From: Zoogloea sp.
GTDB lineage: Bacteria > Pseudomonadota > Gammaproteobacteria > Burkholderiales > Rhodocyclaceae
Assembly (NCBI GenBank): GCA_016720685.1
Contig: JADKKC010000030.1
Coordinates: 1 to 59,433, forward strand
DNA: 59,433 bases
Reading direction: 5' to 3'
Position numbers and translations under genes: made by a program. This document shows positions 1 to 9,183 of this stretch, in pieces; positions within the stretch are counted from its first letter, which is position 1; each line of letters opens with the position of its first letter. Below the pieces are notes generated by a model. The model saw only the letters and a list, made by a program, of their open reading frames with translations, made no database searches and was not told where the DNA came from.

Positions 1-343
1 GCGCGTTGTAGGCCGAGGCGGGCTTGTTGCCGCCGCGTGGGCGGATGCTGCCTTTCCTGCTGCCCGAGCAATCGGCGTAGATATCGCCGCTGCGGTTCAT
101 GGGCGCGGTGATGCCACGGGTCTGTTCGTGGAGGGCGCAACTCGTTGCGCTGGGGCGCTTCAGATCCTGCGGGCGCTTGCCGTTTTGTGACGCTGAATAG
201 GCGCCGCCATAAGGCACCGCCGTCACCGCCTTGCCCGGCAGCCCGGCTCCGCCCGTGAGGCCGCTGCCGAGGGCGAATGCAGTCGGCGACTGGAGCAGCG
301 CAAAGGCGATCAGTGAAGACAGGAGCAGGGGTACTTTATTCAC
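1..343 (-). CDS. Putative secreted protein, 3' end outside window
   Basis: Reading on the minus strand from a GTG at 341-343 gives an open frame of at least 114 residues that runs off the left edge. The first 24 residues form a classical signal peptide: a Lys near the start, a hydrophobic stretch rich in Leu and Ala, then a TAFA-like cleavage site. The mature part is rich in Gly, Ser, Arg and Lys and contains two Cys residues (in TSCALHE and YADCSGS), which could form a periplasmic disulphide. An AAGG element lies about 7 bases upstream of the GTG. An upstream ATG is followed at once by a stop, so GTG is preferred. I recognise no family. It is divergent from the metallo-hydrolase gene to its right. 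Confidence 0.5.
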   Translation of the reverse strand, partial: MNKVPLLLSSLIAFALLQSPTAFALGSGLTGGAGLPGKAVTAVPYGGAYSASQNGKRPQDLKRPSATSCALHEQTRGITAPMNRSGDIYADCSGSRKGSIRPRGGNKPASAYNA

Positions 344-390
344 GGCATAACCTTTTTGGTGCACAGCAAAACGAGGAACATACCTTAAAA

Positions 391-409
391 GCCTCGCAGC
401 TTACGAGGC
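391..409. repeat. Inverted repeat in the divergent 344-509 intergenic region
   Basis: Arms GCCTCG (391-396) and CGAGGC (404-409) are separated by 7 bases. On the minus strand the hairpin is followed by TTTTAAGG, so it could act as a weak terminator or attenuator in the leader of the secreted-protein gene. It could also be an operator. A TTGACA hexamer lies at 416-421, but I see no good -10 after it. Confidence 0.35.
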
Positions 410-509
410 ATTAATTTGACAATCGTCAATGCCAATAGTTGTTGGGTGTTCGAATTTTGACGATGTCGGCTACAGTTGCGGTCCTTCCGATTCCCGGTAT
501 CCGAGCACC

Positions 510-1280
510 ATGGCCGTCGAACTCTTCAACAATGGGAAGCATGCCTGTCTGGCTTTTTACGACCTTGTAGACGAAGAGGCCGACCACGCTGTCCAGTGCA
601 ACCAGTTTCTGATCGTCGACGGTGATCACGGTGCCCTGGTCGATCCGGGTGGCAACATGACCTACACCGGCCTGCTGATGGCGATGCAGCGCTTTTTCCC
701 GTCCCGCGGGCTCGATTACATTTTTGCCACCCACGCCGACCCCGACATCATCGCGTCGATGAACAAGTGGATGGTGGCCACCCACTGCAAGGTGATGATT
801 TCAAGGCTGTGGACCCGTTTCATTCCGCACTTCACCACCGGCAAGGACTACACCGCACGGATCGTCGGCATCCCCGACGAGGGCATGAACATTCTTCTTG
901 GCGAGAACAAGGTCAAGGCCGTGCCGGCCCACTTCATGCATTCGGAAGGCAACTTCCAGTTCTACGACCCGGTTTCAAAAATCCTGTTTTCCGGTGACAT
1001 GGGCGCCTCGCTTGTCGATCACATCCAGGCGGCCGAGCCCGTGCGCAACTTCGACGACCACGTGGTGACCATGCTCGGCTTTCATCGTCGCTACATGATC
1101 TCCAACAAGATCTGCCGCTTCTGGGTGAACATGGTCCGGCAGATGGACGTGGAGATGATCGTGCCCCAGCACGGCTGCCGCTTCGAGGGCAAGGTGATGG
1201 TCAATCGCTTCCTCGACTGGATCGAGCAGCTGCCCTGCGGCGTCGATGTGATGACCCAGGACAGCTACCGGGTTCCGTGA
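510..1280 (+). CDS. Metallo-beta-lactamase-fold protein of the oxygen-binding di-iron (flavodiiron-like) type
   Basis: The 256-residue product carries the ligand pattern of the diiron beta-lactamase domain of flavodiiron proteins: H75-x-D77-x-D79, H144, D163 (in FSGDMG) and H221 (in PQHG). The spacing matches that of flavodiiron proteins (H-x-E-x-D, H, D, H), but Asp replaces the usual Glu at the second ligand. There is no flavodoxin domain, so this is a stand-alone diiron domain. By family, a role in reducing or sensing O2 or NO is possible, but the electron donor is unknown. The frame is open back to an ATG at 429. I prefer the ATG at 510 because residue 1 then begins the conserved domain and because a TTGACA at 416-421 would place transcription start near 450. 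Neither start has a clear Shine-Dalgarno sequence. Confidence 0.8.
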   Translation: MAVELFNNGKHACLAFYDLVDEEADHAVQCNQFLIVDGDHGALVDPGGNMTYTGLLMAMQRFFPSRGLDYIFATHADPDIIASMNKWMVATHCKVMISRLWTRFIPHFTTGKDYTARIVGIPDEGMNILLGENKVKAVPAHFMHSEGNFQFYDPVSKILFSGDMGASLVDHIQAAEPVRNFDDHVVTMLGFHRRYMISNKICRFWVNMVRQMDVEMIVPQHGCRFEGKVMVNRFLDWIEQLPCGVDVMTQDSYRVP

Positions 1281-1290
1281 TTTTCCGGCG

Positions 1291-2469
1291 CTAGTTCTTG
1301 CGCGACAAATGCGTGATGGCCCTGGTCATGCCGTCCAGGGTGAGCGGAAACATTTTTTCGCCGATCAGCTGGCGGACGATGCCGATGGTCTGGCGGTAAT
1401 CCCAGCTGCGCTCGGGCTCCGGGTTGAGCCAGGCCAGCGACGGGTAGGCGTCGGCGAGGCGGCGCAGCCAGGTGGCGCCGGGCTCGGGGTTGCTGTACTC
1501 GATGGAGCCACCGGGCTGGAGGATTTCGTAGGGGCTCATGGTCGCGTCGCCGACAAAAATCAGCTTGTAGTCGGGCCCGTATTTGTGGAGCACGTCCAGC
1601 GTGGGGGTGCGCTCGGAGTGACGGCGGATGCTGTCGCGCCACACGTGGTCATACACGCAGTTGTGAAAGTAAAAATATTCCAGGTGTTTGAACTCTGCGC
1701 GGCAGGCGGAGAACAGCTCCTCGCACACCTTGACGTGCTCGTCCATCGAGCCGCCCACGTCGAAAAAGATCAGCACCTTCACGGCGTTGTGGCGCTCGGG
1801 GCGCATCATCAGGTCGAGGTAGCCGGCGTTGCGGGCGGTGGCCGCGATGGTGCCGTCCAGGTCGAGTTCGTCCGGTGCGCCGAGGCGGGCAAAGCGGCGC
1901 AGGCGGCGCAGCGCCACCTTGATGTTGCGGGTACCGAGTTCGATGGTGTCGTCGAGGTTTCGGTATTCGCGCTGGTCCCACACCTTTACCGCCGTGCGGT
2001 TGCCGCCTGATTCTCCGCCCACCCGGATGCCTTCCGGGTTGTAGCCGCTGTTGCCGAAGGGCGAGGTTCCGCCGGTGCCCACCCATTTCGAGCCGCCCTG
2101 GTGGCGGCCTTTCTGTTCCTGGAGGCGCTTCTTGAATTCCTCCATGAGCGTCTCCCAGCCCAGCTTTTCGAGTTTGGCCTTTTCTTCGGGGCTGAGGTGC
2201 TTGTGCATCATCGCCTTCAGCCATTCTTCGGGCAGATCGACCTCCAGCCCGGGAATCGCCTCGATGCCCTTGAAGTATTCGCCGAAGGCCTGATCGAAAC
2301 GGTCGAAATGGCTTTCGTCCTTGACGAGGCTGGCGCGGGCAAGGAAGTAGAAGTCTTCCATGCTGTGCCCTGCCAGGCCGGCCTGGACGGCTTCGAGCAG
2401 GGTCAGGAATTCCTTCGTCGAGACCGGCAGCTTGCGCGCCTTGAGGTGGAGGAAGAAGTCGATGAGCAT
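1291..2469 (-). CDS. VWA domain protein, CoxE-like family
   Basis: The 392-residue protein has an N-terminal helical region, a Gly-rich linker around residues 120-160 and a C-terminal von Willebrand factor A domain starting near residue 230. The metal-site motif reads D237-V-G-G-S241, a degenerate form of DxSxS with Gly at the middle position, followed by VGDAT near 307-310. It lies 12 bases downstream of a MoxR-type ATPase on the same strand, the usual pairing for this family. Such MoxR/VWA pairs are thought to act together as chaperones that remodel or insert metal centres in partner proteins. The partner here is not evident; the adjacent diiron protein is one candidate by position only. 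Confidence 0.85.
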   Translation of the reverse strand: MLIDFFLHLKARKLPVSTKEFLTLLEAVQAGLAGHSMEDFYFLARASLVKDESHFDRFDQAFGEYFKGIEAIPGLEVDLPEEWLKAMMHKHLSPEEKAKLEKLGWETLMEEFKKRLQEQKGRHQGGSKWVGTGGTSPFGNSGYNPEGIRVGGESGGNRTAVKVWDQREYRNLDDTIELGTRNIKVALRRLRRFARLGAPDELDLDGTIAATARNAGYLDLMMRPERHNAVKVLIFFDVGGSMDEHVKVCEELFSACRAEFKHLEYFYFHNCVYDHVWRDSIRRHSERTPTLDVLHKYGPDYKLIFVGDATMSPYEILQPGGSIEYSNPEPGATWLRRLADAYPSLAWLNPEPERSWDYRQTIGIVRQLIGEKMFPLTLDGMTRAITHLSRKN

Positions 2470-2481
2470 GGGTTTGCCTGC

Positions 2482-3324
2482 CTAGCGGTTGCGCTGGGCC
2501 ATGAAGACAAGCCGCTCGAAGAGGTGCATGTCCTGCTCGTTTTTCAGCAGCGCGCCATGCAGCGGCGGAATGATCGCCTTCTGGTCGGGCGAGCGGAGCG
2601 CTTCAACCGGAATCTCTTCGGCCACCAGCAGCTTGAGCCAGTCGATCAGTTCGGACGTGGACGGCTTTTTCTTCAGGCCGGGCACTTCACGCAGGCCGAA
2701 GAAAACTTCCAGTGCTTCCTTCAGCAGCGTCCGCTTGATGTCGGGGAAGTGCACATCGACGATCTTCTGCATCGTGTCCCGGTCGGGAAACTTGATGTAG
2801 TGGAAGAAGCAGCGGCGCAGGAAGGCGTCGGGCAGCTCTTTTTCGTTGTTGGAGGTGATGATGACGATGGGGCGCTGGCGGGCTTTAACCAGCTCGCGCG
2901 TCTCGTAAACGTAGAACTCCATGCGGTCGAGTTCGCGCAGCAGATCGTTGGGAAACTCGATGTCGGCCTTGTCGATTTCGTCGATCAGCACCACCGTTTG
3001 CTCGCCGGCCTCGAAGGCCTGCCACAGGGTGCCCTTGACGATGTAGTTGCCGATGTCCTTCACCTTGTCGTCGCCGAGCTGGGAATCCCGCAGGCGCGAC
3101 ACCGCGTCGTATTCATACAGGCCCTGCTGGGCCTTGGTCGTGGACTTGATGTGCCATTGCATCAGCGGCATGCCGAGCGCCGCGGCGACTTCCTCGGCGA
3201 GCATGGTCTTGCCGGTGCCCGGTTCGCCCTTGATCAGCAGCGGGCGTTGCAGGCGGATGGCGGCGTTGACCGCCAGCATCAGGTCGGGGGTGGCAACGTA
3301 GTTGTCTGAACCTTCGAAACGCAT
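2482..3324 (-). CDS. MoxR-family AAA+ ATPase
   Basis: The 280-residue protein has a Walker A motif GEPGTGKT at residues 33-40 and a Walker B motif LIDEID at 113-118, with a C-terminal helical lid. It matches the MoxR branch of AAA+ ATPases in length and motifs. The chosen start is the ATG at 3324, preceded by GAGGA about 8 bases upstream; an in-frame start nine codons earlier lacks support. It is followed by the VWA-domain gene after 12 bases, so the two are probably co-transcribed and work together in assembly or activation of a target protein. Confidence 0.9.
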   Translation of the reverse strand: MRFEGSDNYVATPDLMLAVNAAIRLQRPLLIKGEPGTGKTMLAEEVAAALGMPLMQWHIKSTTKAQQGLYEYDAVSRLRDSQLGDDKVKDIGNYIVKGTLWQAFEAGEQTVVLIDEIDKADIEFPNDLLRELDRMEFYVYETRELVKARQRPIVIITSNNEKELPDAFLRRCFFHYIKFPDRDTMQKIVDVHFPDIKRTLLKEALEVFFGLREVPGLKKKPSTSELIDWLKLLVAEEIPVEALRSPDQKAIIPPLHGALLKNEQDMHLFERLVFMAQRNR

Positions 3325-3378
3325 GGGGGCTGTCCTCTGGCGTGCGATCACGGAAAGAAAAAGATTATAGCCGTCGGC

Positions 3379-4629
3379 TTAAGGGGCAGCCTTGCGGCCC
3401 GCGGCTGCGCGGCGGTCACGTACATGGACGATCTTGCCGGCCCTGGCGGGAGCCCGGGCGGTTCTTTGCATGGGGGGGGCCGGGGGCCGGGGGCGGCGGG
3501 GGGCGCGGGGCGGCGGGGGGCAAACGTTTGCTCCGAGCCGTCGCGCGGATGCGCAGACCGGGAGCGCCCGGCACTTGCGTCCCGCCGCCCCGCCGGATCG
3601 GCTGAATGGGCCGGGCGCGCTCGCGCCAGGCTCTGTTTCCGTAGGCGCGCGGTGTTGCTGCTTGGCCAGTTCGCGAGGAGTGCGGGGGGTCGCGGGGGGG
3701 GGCAGGGGGGGGTTTTCGGGGCTTGTTGAGGCTGACGTAAAGACTCGGCGGGCGGTTTCGATGGTTGCGGCGTGAATGCTCACCGTGTCGTCGATCTGCC
3801 GGGCGTAACCCCCGGCCATGGCGATGGCAACCGGCAGATTGCGGCGGCGGCATTCGGACAGGACGAGTTCGTCCCGCGCGGCGAGGCCGGCCTTGGTGAG
3901 CTTGAGGCGTCCGAGGCGGTCGTCCTCGAAGGGGTCGGCGCCGGCCAGGTAGATCACGAGCCGGGGCTGGCTGGCAAACACGGGGATGAGGGCCTCGTCG
4001 AGGGCATCGAGATAGCCGACATCCCCGGTGCCGTCGGGCAGTTCCACGTCGAGATCGCTGGTTTCCTTTTCGAAGGGGTAGTTGCGGGCGCCGTGGATGC
4101 TGAAGGTGAAACAGTCCGGCCGCTTGGCCAGGATGGCGGCGGTGCCGTTGCCCTGGTGCACGTCACAGTCGATGATCGCGATGCGTTCGACACGGCCTTC
4201 GGCGCGCAGGGTCAGCGCGGCGATGGCCGCGTCGTTGAAGACGCAGAAGCCCTCGCCGCGGTCGCGGAAGGCGTGGTGGGTGCCGCCGGCCAGGTTGGCC
4301 GCGCAGCCGCTGTCGAGCGCGGCGCGGCAGGCGGCCAGCGTGGCGCCGGCCGAGCGGCGGGAGCGCTCGACCATGGCCTCGGACCACGGAAAGCCGATTC
4401 GCCGCGCCTCGTGCGCGTCGAGCGTGCCGCGCACGATCCGCTGCAGGTAGCCGGCGTCGTGGGCGCGCAGGATTTCCGTATCGCTGGCGGCGGCGGGCAC
4501 GTGGAAATCGTTGGCGCCGAAGTGCCCGGAGGCGGCAAGACGCTCGCGCAGGCGGGCGTATTTCTCCATCGGAAAACGGTGGCCCGGGGGCAGCGGAAGA
4601 ACAAAGTGGTCGGCGTAGAAAAGTTTCAT
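3379..4629 (-). CDS. Histone deacetylase-family hydrolase with an aberrant C-terminal tail
   Basis: Residues 1-300 form an arginase/deacetylase-fold domain. The active-site pair H118-H119 (GGTHHA), zinc ligands D156 and H158 (in DCDVHQGNG) and D232 (in GADPFEDD) are all present. Bacterial members are zinc-dependent amidohydrolases of acetylated amines or acetyl-lysine; the substrate here is unknown. Family members are about 300-320 residues, but this frame runs to 416. The extra tail is Pro/Arg/Ala-rich and is encoded by a G-tract-rich stretch (3460-3725) unlike normal coding DNA. I suspect the true stop was lost near 3720 through sequence error. The gene is divergent from the M20 amidohydrolase gene, which has an extended -10 (TGCTATCAT) at 4662-4670. 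Confidence 0.8.
   Translation of the reverse strand: MKLFYADHFVLPLPPGHRFPMEKYARLRERLAASGHFGANDFHVPAAASDTEILRAHDAGYLQRIVRGTLDAHEARRIGFPWSEAMVERSRRSAGATLAACRAALDSGCAANLAGGTHHAFRDRGEGFCVFNDAAIAALTLRAEGRVERIAIIDCDVHQGNGTAAILAKRPDCFTFSIHGARNYPFEKETSDLDVELPDGTGDVGYLDALDEALIPVFASQPRLVIYLAGADPFEDDRLGRLKLTKAGLAARDELVLSECRRRNLPVAIAMAGGYARQIDDTVSIHAATIETARRVFTSASTSPENPPLPPPATPRTPRELAKQQHRAPTETEPGASAPGPFSRSGGAAGRKCRALPVCASARRLGANVCPPPPRAPRRPRPPAPPMQRTARAPARAGKIVHVRDRRAAAGRKAAP
3460..3725. other. GC-rich low-complexity stretch inside the deacetylase 3' region
   Basis: This stretch has repeated runs of 6-9 G (for example 3470-3520 and 3690-3715) interspersed with more normal sequence. It encodes only a Pro/Arg-rich tail with no family resemblance. 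A perfect 12-bp palindrome GCAAACGTTTGC sits at 3520-3531. The G runs resemble, in milder form, the block at 5921-6442, so sequencing or assembly error is likely. Confidence 0.6.
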
Positions 4630-4709
4630 GGGTTCAAGTGGTGGGGCGCCGCGGGCGGCGCTGCTATCATTTCCGGGTCAAGGCCAGGGGCCGATCATCG
4701 GGACGCATC

Positions 4710-5879
4710 ATGCATCTTCTAGACACGCTGCGCGGTGAGCACGCGGACATTACCGCGATTCGCCGCGACATCCATGCCCATCCTGAACTCGCTTTCGAGG
4801 AGCATCGCACCGCCGCGCTGGTGGCCGCGCGGCTCGAAGCGCTGGGCATCGAAACCCACCGCGGCATCGGCCAGACCGGAGTGGTCGGTGTGCTGCGCGC
4901 CGGCTCGGGTTCGCGAGCCATCGGCCTGCGTGCCGACATGGACGCGCTGCCGATCCAGGAGAAAAACGATTTTAACCACCACTCGCGCCACGCCGGCCGG
5001 ATGCACGCCTGTGGTCATGACGGCCACACGGCCATGTTGCTGGGGGCGGCGGCCCACCTGAGCCGCAATCCCGAGTTCGACGGCACCGTTTATTTTTTGT
5101 TCCAGCCTGCCGAGGAGGGCGAGGGCGGCGCGCCGGCGATGATCGACGACGGCCTCTTCGAGCGTTTTCCGATGGAGGCGGTGTTTGGCCTCCACAACTG
5201 GCCGGGGCTGCCGCTGGGGCAGATCGCCGTGCATCGCGGGCCGGTAATGGCTTGCGCCGACCGTTTCGACATCGAGATCCGGGGCCACGGCGCGCATGCC
5301 GCCATGCCGCACCAGGGCATCGACCCGGTGCTGGCCGGGGCGGCGCTGGTGCAGGCGCTGCAGTCGGTGGTCGCCCGCAATGTCGACCCGCAGGATGCGG
5401 CCGTGCTGTCGCTGACCCAGTTTCACGCCGGCGACGCCTACAACGTGATTCCCGACGTGGCGAAGATTGGCGGAACGGTGCGTGCCTTTCGGCCGGAAAT
5501 CCGGGCCCAGGTCGAAGACGCGATGCAGCGCATCTGCGCGGGCGTGGGCGCGGCGTTTGGCGCCAACGTGCATTTCGAGTACCGCCGCGGCTACCCTCCG
5601 ACCATCAACAGCGTTGCCGAGGCCGAGTTCTGCATGAAGGTGGCGGCCGAGGTGTGCGGCGAAACCAAGGTTTCCATCGATCCCAAGCCCAGCATGGGCG
5701 CCGAGGATTTCTCGTACTTCCTGCAGGAAAAGCCGGGCTGCTACGTGTGGCTCGGCAACGGGCCGGGCGAGGGCGGCTGCACGCTGCACAATCCCCACTA
5801 CGATTTCAACGACGAGGCGATCCCGTTTGGCGTTGCCTACTGGGTGAGGCTGGTGCAGCGCTGGCTGGCGGATGCCTGA
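4710..5879 (+). CDS. M20-family amidohydrolase (hippurate hydrolase-like), cytoplasmic
   Basis: The 389-residue protein is a dinuclear metallo-amidohydrolase of the M20D type that removes acyl groups from N-acylated amino acids or similar amides. Metal ligands are visible in CGHDGHT (C101, H103), QPAEEGEGG (Glu pair near 135-136), GLHNWPG and a C-terminal His in LHNPHYDF. The dimerisation (lid) domain occupies roughly residues 185-300. There is no signal peptide. The ATG at 4710 is preferred over an in-frame upstream start because the domain begins directly after it. The deacetylase-like hydrolase is divergent from it, so the two may form a deacylation pair. The gene ends just before an anomalous GC-only block. 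Confidence 0.9.
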   Translation: MHLLDTLRGEHADITAIRRDIHAHPELAFEEHRTAALVAARLEALGIETHRGIGQTGVVGVLRAGSGSRAIGLRADMDALPIQEKNDFNHHSRHAGRMHACGHDGHTAMLLGAAAHLSRNPEFDGTVYFLFQPAEEGEGGAPAMIDDGLFERFPMEAVFGLHNWPGLPLGQIAVHRGPVMACADRFDIEIRGHGAHAAMPHQGIDPVLAGAALVQALQSVVARNVDPQDAAVLSLTQFHAGDAYNVIPDVAKIGGTVRAFRPEIRAQVEDAMQRICAGVGAAFGANVHFEYRRGYPPTINSVAEAEFCMKVAAEVCGETKVSIDPKPSMGAEDFSYFLQEKPGCYVWLGNGPGEGGCTLHNPHYDFNDEAIPFGVAYWVRLVQRWLADA

Positions 5880-5920
5880 TGCGCCTTTTGCGCCCGGCCG
5901 GCGGGCTTGAGGGGAACAAT

Positions 5921-6442
<522 letters not shown>

Positions 6443-6550
6443 ATCGTGATGGGCAAGCACGGCGAAAGTGCCCTCGAAGATCTGTTGATCGGCCGTGTGA
6501 CCAAGCGTGTTCTGGCCGAATTCCAGTGCGATGTGCTGGTGTCGGTGTGA
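6443..6550 (+). pseudogene. 3' fragment of a universal stress protein gene (5' part replaced by GC block)
   Basis: The 35 codons before the TGA at 6548-6550 encode the typical C-terminus of a UspA-domain protein: a VMGKHGESALEDLLIG-type ATP-binding loop (G-x2-G-x9-G pattern, slightly degenerate), then a helix and the final CDVLVSV strand. The remaining hundred or more residues are absent because the sequence upstream is the GC-only tract. An intact member of the same family is present at 52843-53268. I think the gene is whole in the organism and broken only in this sequence. Confidence 0.7.
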
Positions 6551-6676
6551 TTCCGTTTTTTCGTGAATGCTTCGTGTCACGCCCGGCGCTGCCTGGAGGG
6601 CTTTGAGCCGATGCGTTTTGCTGTTCGTTTCGCCGGGGCTCCGGCACCGCTTCATTACCTTTGATTGCCCTTATCC

Positions 6677-9157
6677 ATGTTTCCCCTTTCCCTTCGCATG
6701 CTTCGCCGTGACCTGCGCGCCGGAGAACTGGGCCTGCTGCTGGTGGCACTGGTCATTGCCGTCGCCAGCCTGACCAGTGTCGGATTCTTTACCGACCGGG
6801 TGGCCCAGGCCCTCACGCGCGAGGCCAACCAGTTGCTTGGCGGCGACCTGGTGCTGGTGGCGGATCACGCCCTCGACCCGGCCTATCGCACCGAGGCAGA
6901 CCGGCGCGGCTTGCGCTCGGTGGTGTCCGCCACCTTTACCAGCATGGCCAGCCTGGGCGAAGGGGCCCAGCTGGCGGGCGTCAAGGTGGTCGAAGACGGT
7001 CACCCGCTGCGCGGTTCGGTGCGCCTTGCGCCGGGGCTCAACCAGCCCGATGCGCCGGCACAGGGTATTCCGGCGGCGGGCGAGTTGTGGCTTGACGAGC
7101 GGCTGGCCAGCGCCCTCGGCGCCAAGCCCGGTGACGTGATCGGGCTTGGCGCTTCGCGTTTCCGGATGGCGGCCGTGCTGTCCTTTGAATCCGACCGTGG
7201 CGCGAACTTCTTCAGCCTGCTGCCGCGGCTGGTGATCAATGCGGTCGACCTTCCGGCAACCGGTCTGGTCCAGCCGGGCAGCCGGGTTTTCTATCGTCTG
7301 CACGTGGCCGGCGAGCCTGCCGCCGTGGCGGGGTTCGAGCGCTGGGCCAAGGCCCGGCTGGAGCGTGGCGAAAGCCTCGAGAACGTCGACAACGCGCGTC
7401 CCGAAGTGCGCAGCACCCTCGACCGCACCGAGCGCTTCCTGCGCTTTGCGGCCATGCTGGCGGTGGTGCTGGCGGCGGTGGCGGTGGGGCTCGCCACCCG
7501 GCGTTTCGTCGAGCGCCACCTGGATGGCTGCGCGGTGATGCGCTGCCTTGGCGCCCGTCAGCCGCAACTGCTGCGGATGTTCATCGGCGAGTTTGCGCTG
7601 CTGGGCCTTGCTGCCGGTGTGGTGGGCTGCGTGCTGGGTTTTGGCGTGCAGTTCGTGCTCGAAGGCTTGCTTGGCGAGCTGGTCGGCTTTGCGCTGCCGG
7701 CGCCGGGCTGGTGGCCGGTGGCCCACGGGCTGGCGGTGTCGCTGCTGCTTTTGCTGGGCTTTGCGCTGCCGCCCCTGATTCGCCTGGGGCGGGTGTCCAC
7801 CCTGCGCGTGTTGCGTCGGGAATGGAACGGCATTGCCGCGCGCGAAGGCCTGGCCTGGGGCCTCGGCGCGCTGGTGCTCGCCGGGCTTCTGGTCGGCATC
7901 GCCCGCGACGCGCTGCTGGGGGCCTGGGTGGTGGGTGGTTTTGCGCTGGCCTTTGCGGTGTATGGCCTTGTGGCCTGGCTGGTGCTGGGGCTGCTCGGGC
8001 GGGTGCGGGGAGGGGCCGGCAGCGGCTGGCGCTATGGCCTGGCGGCGCTGCGGCGGCGGCCGATGGCGAGCCTGGTGCAGGTGCTGGCCCTTGGCATGGG
8101 CCTCACGGCCCTGCTGCTGCTGACCCTCGTGCGCGGCGACCTGCTGGCCAACTGGAAGCAGGCGACGCCGGCGGATGCGCCCAACCGTTTCGTGATCAAC
8201 ATCCAGCCCGACCAGCTTGATCCACTGCGTCAGTTTTTCAAGGATTCTGCCCGTTCTGAGCCGGCCTTGCAGCCGATGATCCGCGGCCGGCTGGTGGCCG
8301 TGAACGGTCGCCCGGTGGGGCCGGACGATTATGCCGAAGACCGCGCCAAGCGCCTCGTGGACCGGGATTTCAACCTCTCTTTCGATGCGCGCATGCCGGA
8401 TGGCAACAGTGTTGTCGCCGGGCGCTGGCACGGTGCGGGGAAGGCCTCCGAGTTCTCGGTCGAGCAGGGCCTGGCCCAGACGCTGGGCCTTGAGCTGGGT
8501 GACGTGCTGAGCTTCGAGATTGCCGGCAAGCGCAGCGAGGCGCGCATCACCAGCCTGCGCAAGCTCGACTGGGATTCGATGCGGGTGAACTTCTTCGTCA
8601 TTGCCGCCCCCGGCATGCTCGAAAGCTATCCGGCCAGCTACATCACCAGCTTTTACCTGCCGCCGGCACAGATGGACTTTGCCAACCGGCTGGTGGCGGC
8701 CTTTCCCAACTTCACGGTGATCGACGTGGCGGCGGTGATCGGGCAGATCCAGGGCATGGTGGACCAGCTCATTTCGGCGGTGCAGTTTGTGTTTGCCTTT
8801 GCCGTGGTGGCCGGCGTCGTGGTGCTGTTTGGGGCGCTGCAGGCCACCCACGACGAGCGCGAGAAGGAGCTTTCCATTCTGCGCACCCTTGGCGCCCGCA
8901 ACGCCCAGTTGCGGTCTGCCCTGCTGGCCGAGTTTGCCGTGCTGGGCGTGGTGTCCGGTGCGCTGGCGGGGGTGGGGGCAACGGGTATCGGCTGGGCCCT
9001 GGGGCGCTTCGTATTCAAGCTGCCTTACTTGCCCAGCGGCCTGCCGGTGCTGGCGGGGGCGCTTGCCGGGTGCGCGGTGGTGATGCTGGCGGGCTGGCTG
9101 GGGACGCGCCATCTCCTCTCCCGGCCGCCCCTGGCCAGCCTGCGTGCGCTGAGCTGA
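6677..9157 (+). CDS. FtsX-like ABC transporter permease (YbbP-type)
   Basis: The 826-residue inner-membrane protein has an N-terminal transmembrane segment (about residues 20-40), a large periplasmic MacB-like region, and a first FtsX core of hydrophobic segments around residues 260-440. A second periplasmic part follows, and a second FtsX core lies at about 690-815. The duplicated architecture is that of YbbP-type permeases, which pair with a LolD/YbbA-like ATPase in lipoprotein or hydrophobic-compound export. No ATPase gene is visible here. The ATG at 6677 is used; an in-frame TTG lies four codons upstream. The gene is followed by rmuC after 26 bases. Confidence 0.85.
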   Translation: MFPLSLRMLRRDLRAGELGLLLVALVIAVASLTSVGFFTDRVAQALTREANQLLGGDLVLVADHALDPAYRTEADRRGLRSVVSATFTSMASLGEGAQLAGVKVVEDGHPLRGSVRLAPGLNQPDAPAQGIPAAGELWLDERLASALGAKPGDVIGLGASRFRMAAVLSFESDRGANFFSLLPRLVINAVDLPATGLVQPGSRVFYRLHVAGEPAAVAGFERWAKARLERGESLENVDNARPEVRSTLDRTERFLRFAAMLAVVLAAVAVGLATRRFVERHLDGCAVMRCLGARQPQLLRMFIGEFALLGLAAGVVGCVLGFGVQFVLEGLLGELVGFALPAPGWWPVAHGLAVSLLLLLGFALPPLIRLGRVSTLRVLRREWNGIAAREGLAWGLGALVLAGLLVGIARDALLGAWVVGGFALAFAVYGLVAWLVLGLLGRVRGGAGSGWRYGLAALRRRPMASLVQVLALGMGLTALLLLTLVRGDLLANWKQATPADAPNRFVINIQPDQLDPLRQFFKDSARSEPALQPMIRGRLVAVNGRPVGPDDYAEDRAKRLVDRDFNLSFDARMPDGNSVVAGRWHGAGKASEFSVEQGLAQTLGLELGDVLSFEIAGKRSEARITSLRKLDWDSMRVNFFVIAAPGMLESYPASYITSFYLPPAQMDFANRLVAAFPNFTVIDVAAVIGQIQGMVDQLISAVQFVFAFAVVAGVVVLFGALQATHDEREKELSILRTLGARNAQLRSALLAEFAVLGVVSGALAGVGATGIGWALGRFVFKLPYLPSGLPVLAGALAGCAVVMLAGWLGTRHLLSRPPLASLRALS

Positions 9158-9183
9158 TTCGGTGGCCGGGTATACTTCAGCCG

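Noticed and set aside
429..509. N-terminal extension of the metallo-hydrolase from the ATG at 429
   Set aside because: The extra 27 residues precede the conserved domain, have no ribosome-binding site and would overlap a likely promoter region.
3520..3531. GCAAACGTTTGC palindrome resembling a PurR operator
   Set aside because: It lies in suspect sequence inside a coding frame, with no purine gene adjacent, and enterobacterial PurR is not expected in this lineage.
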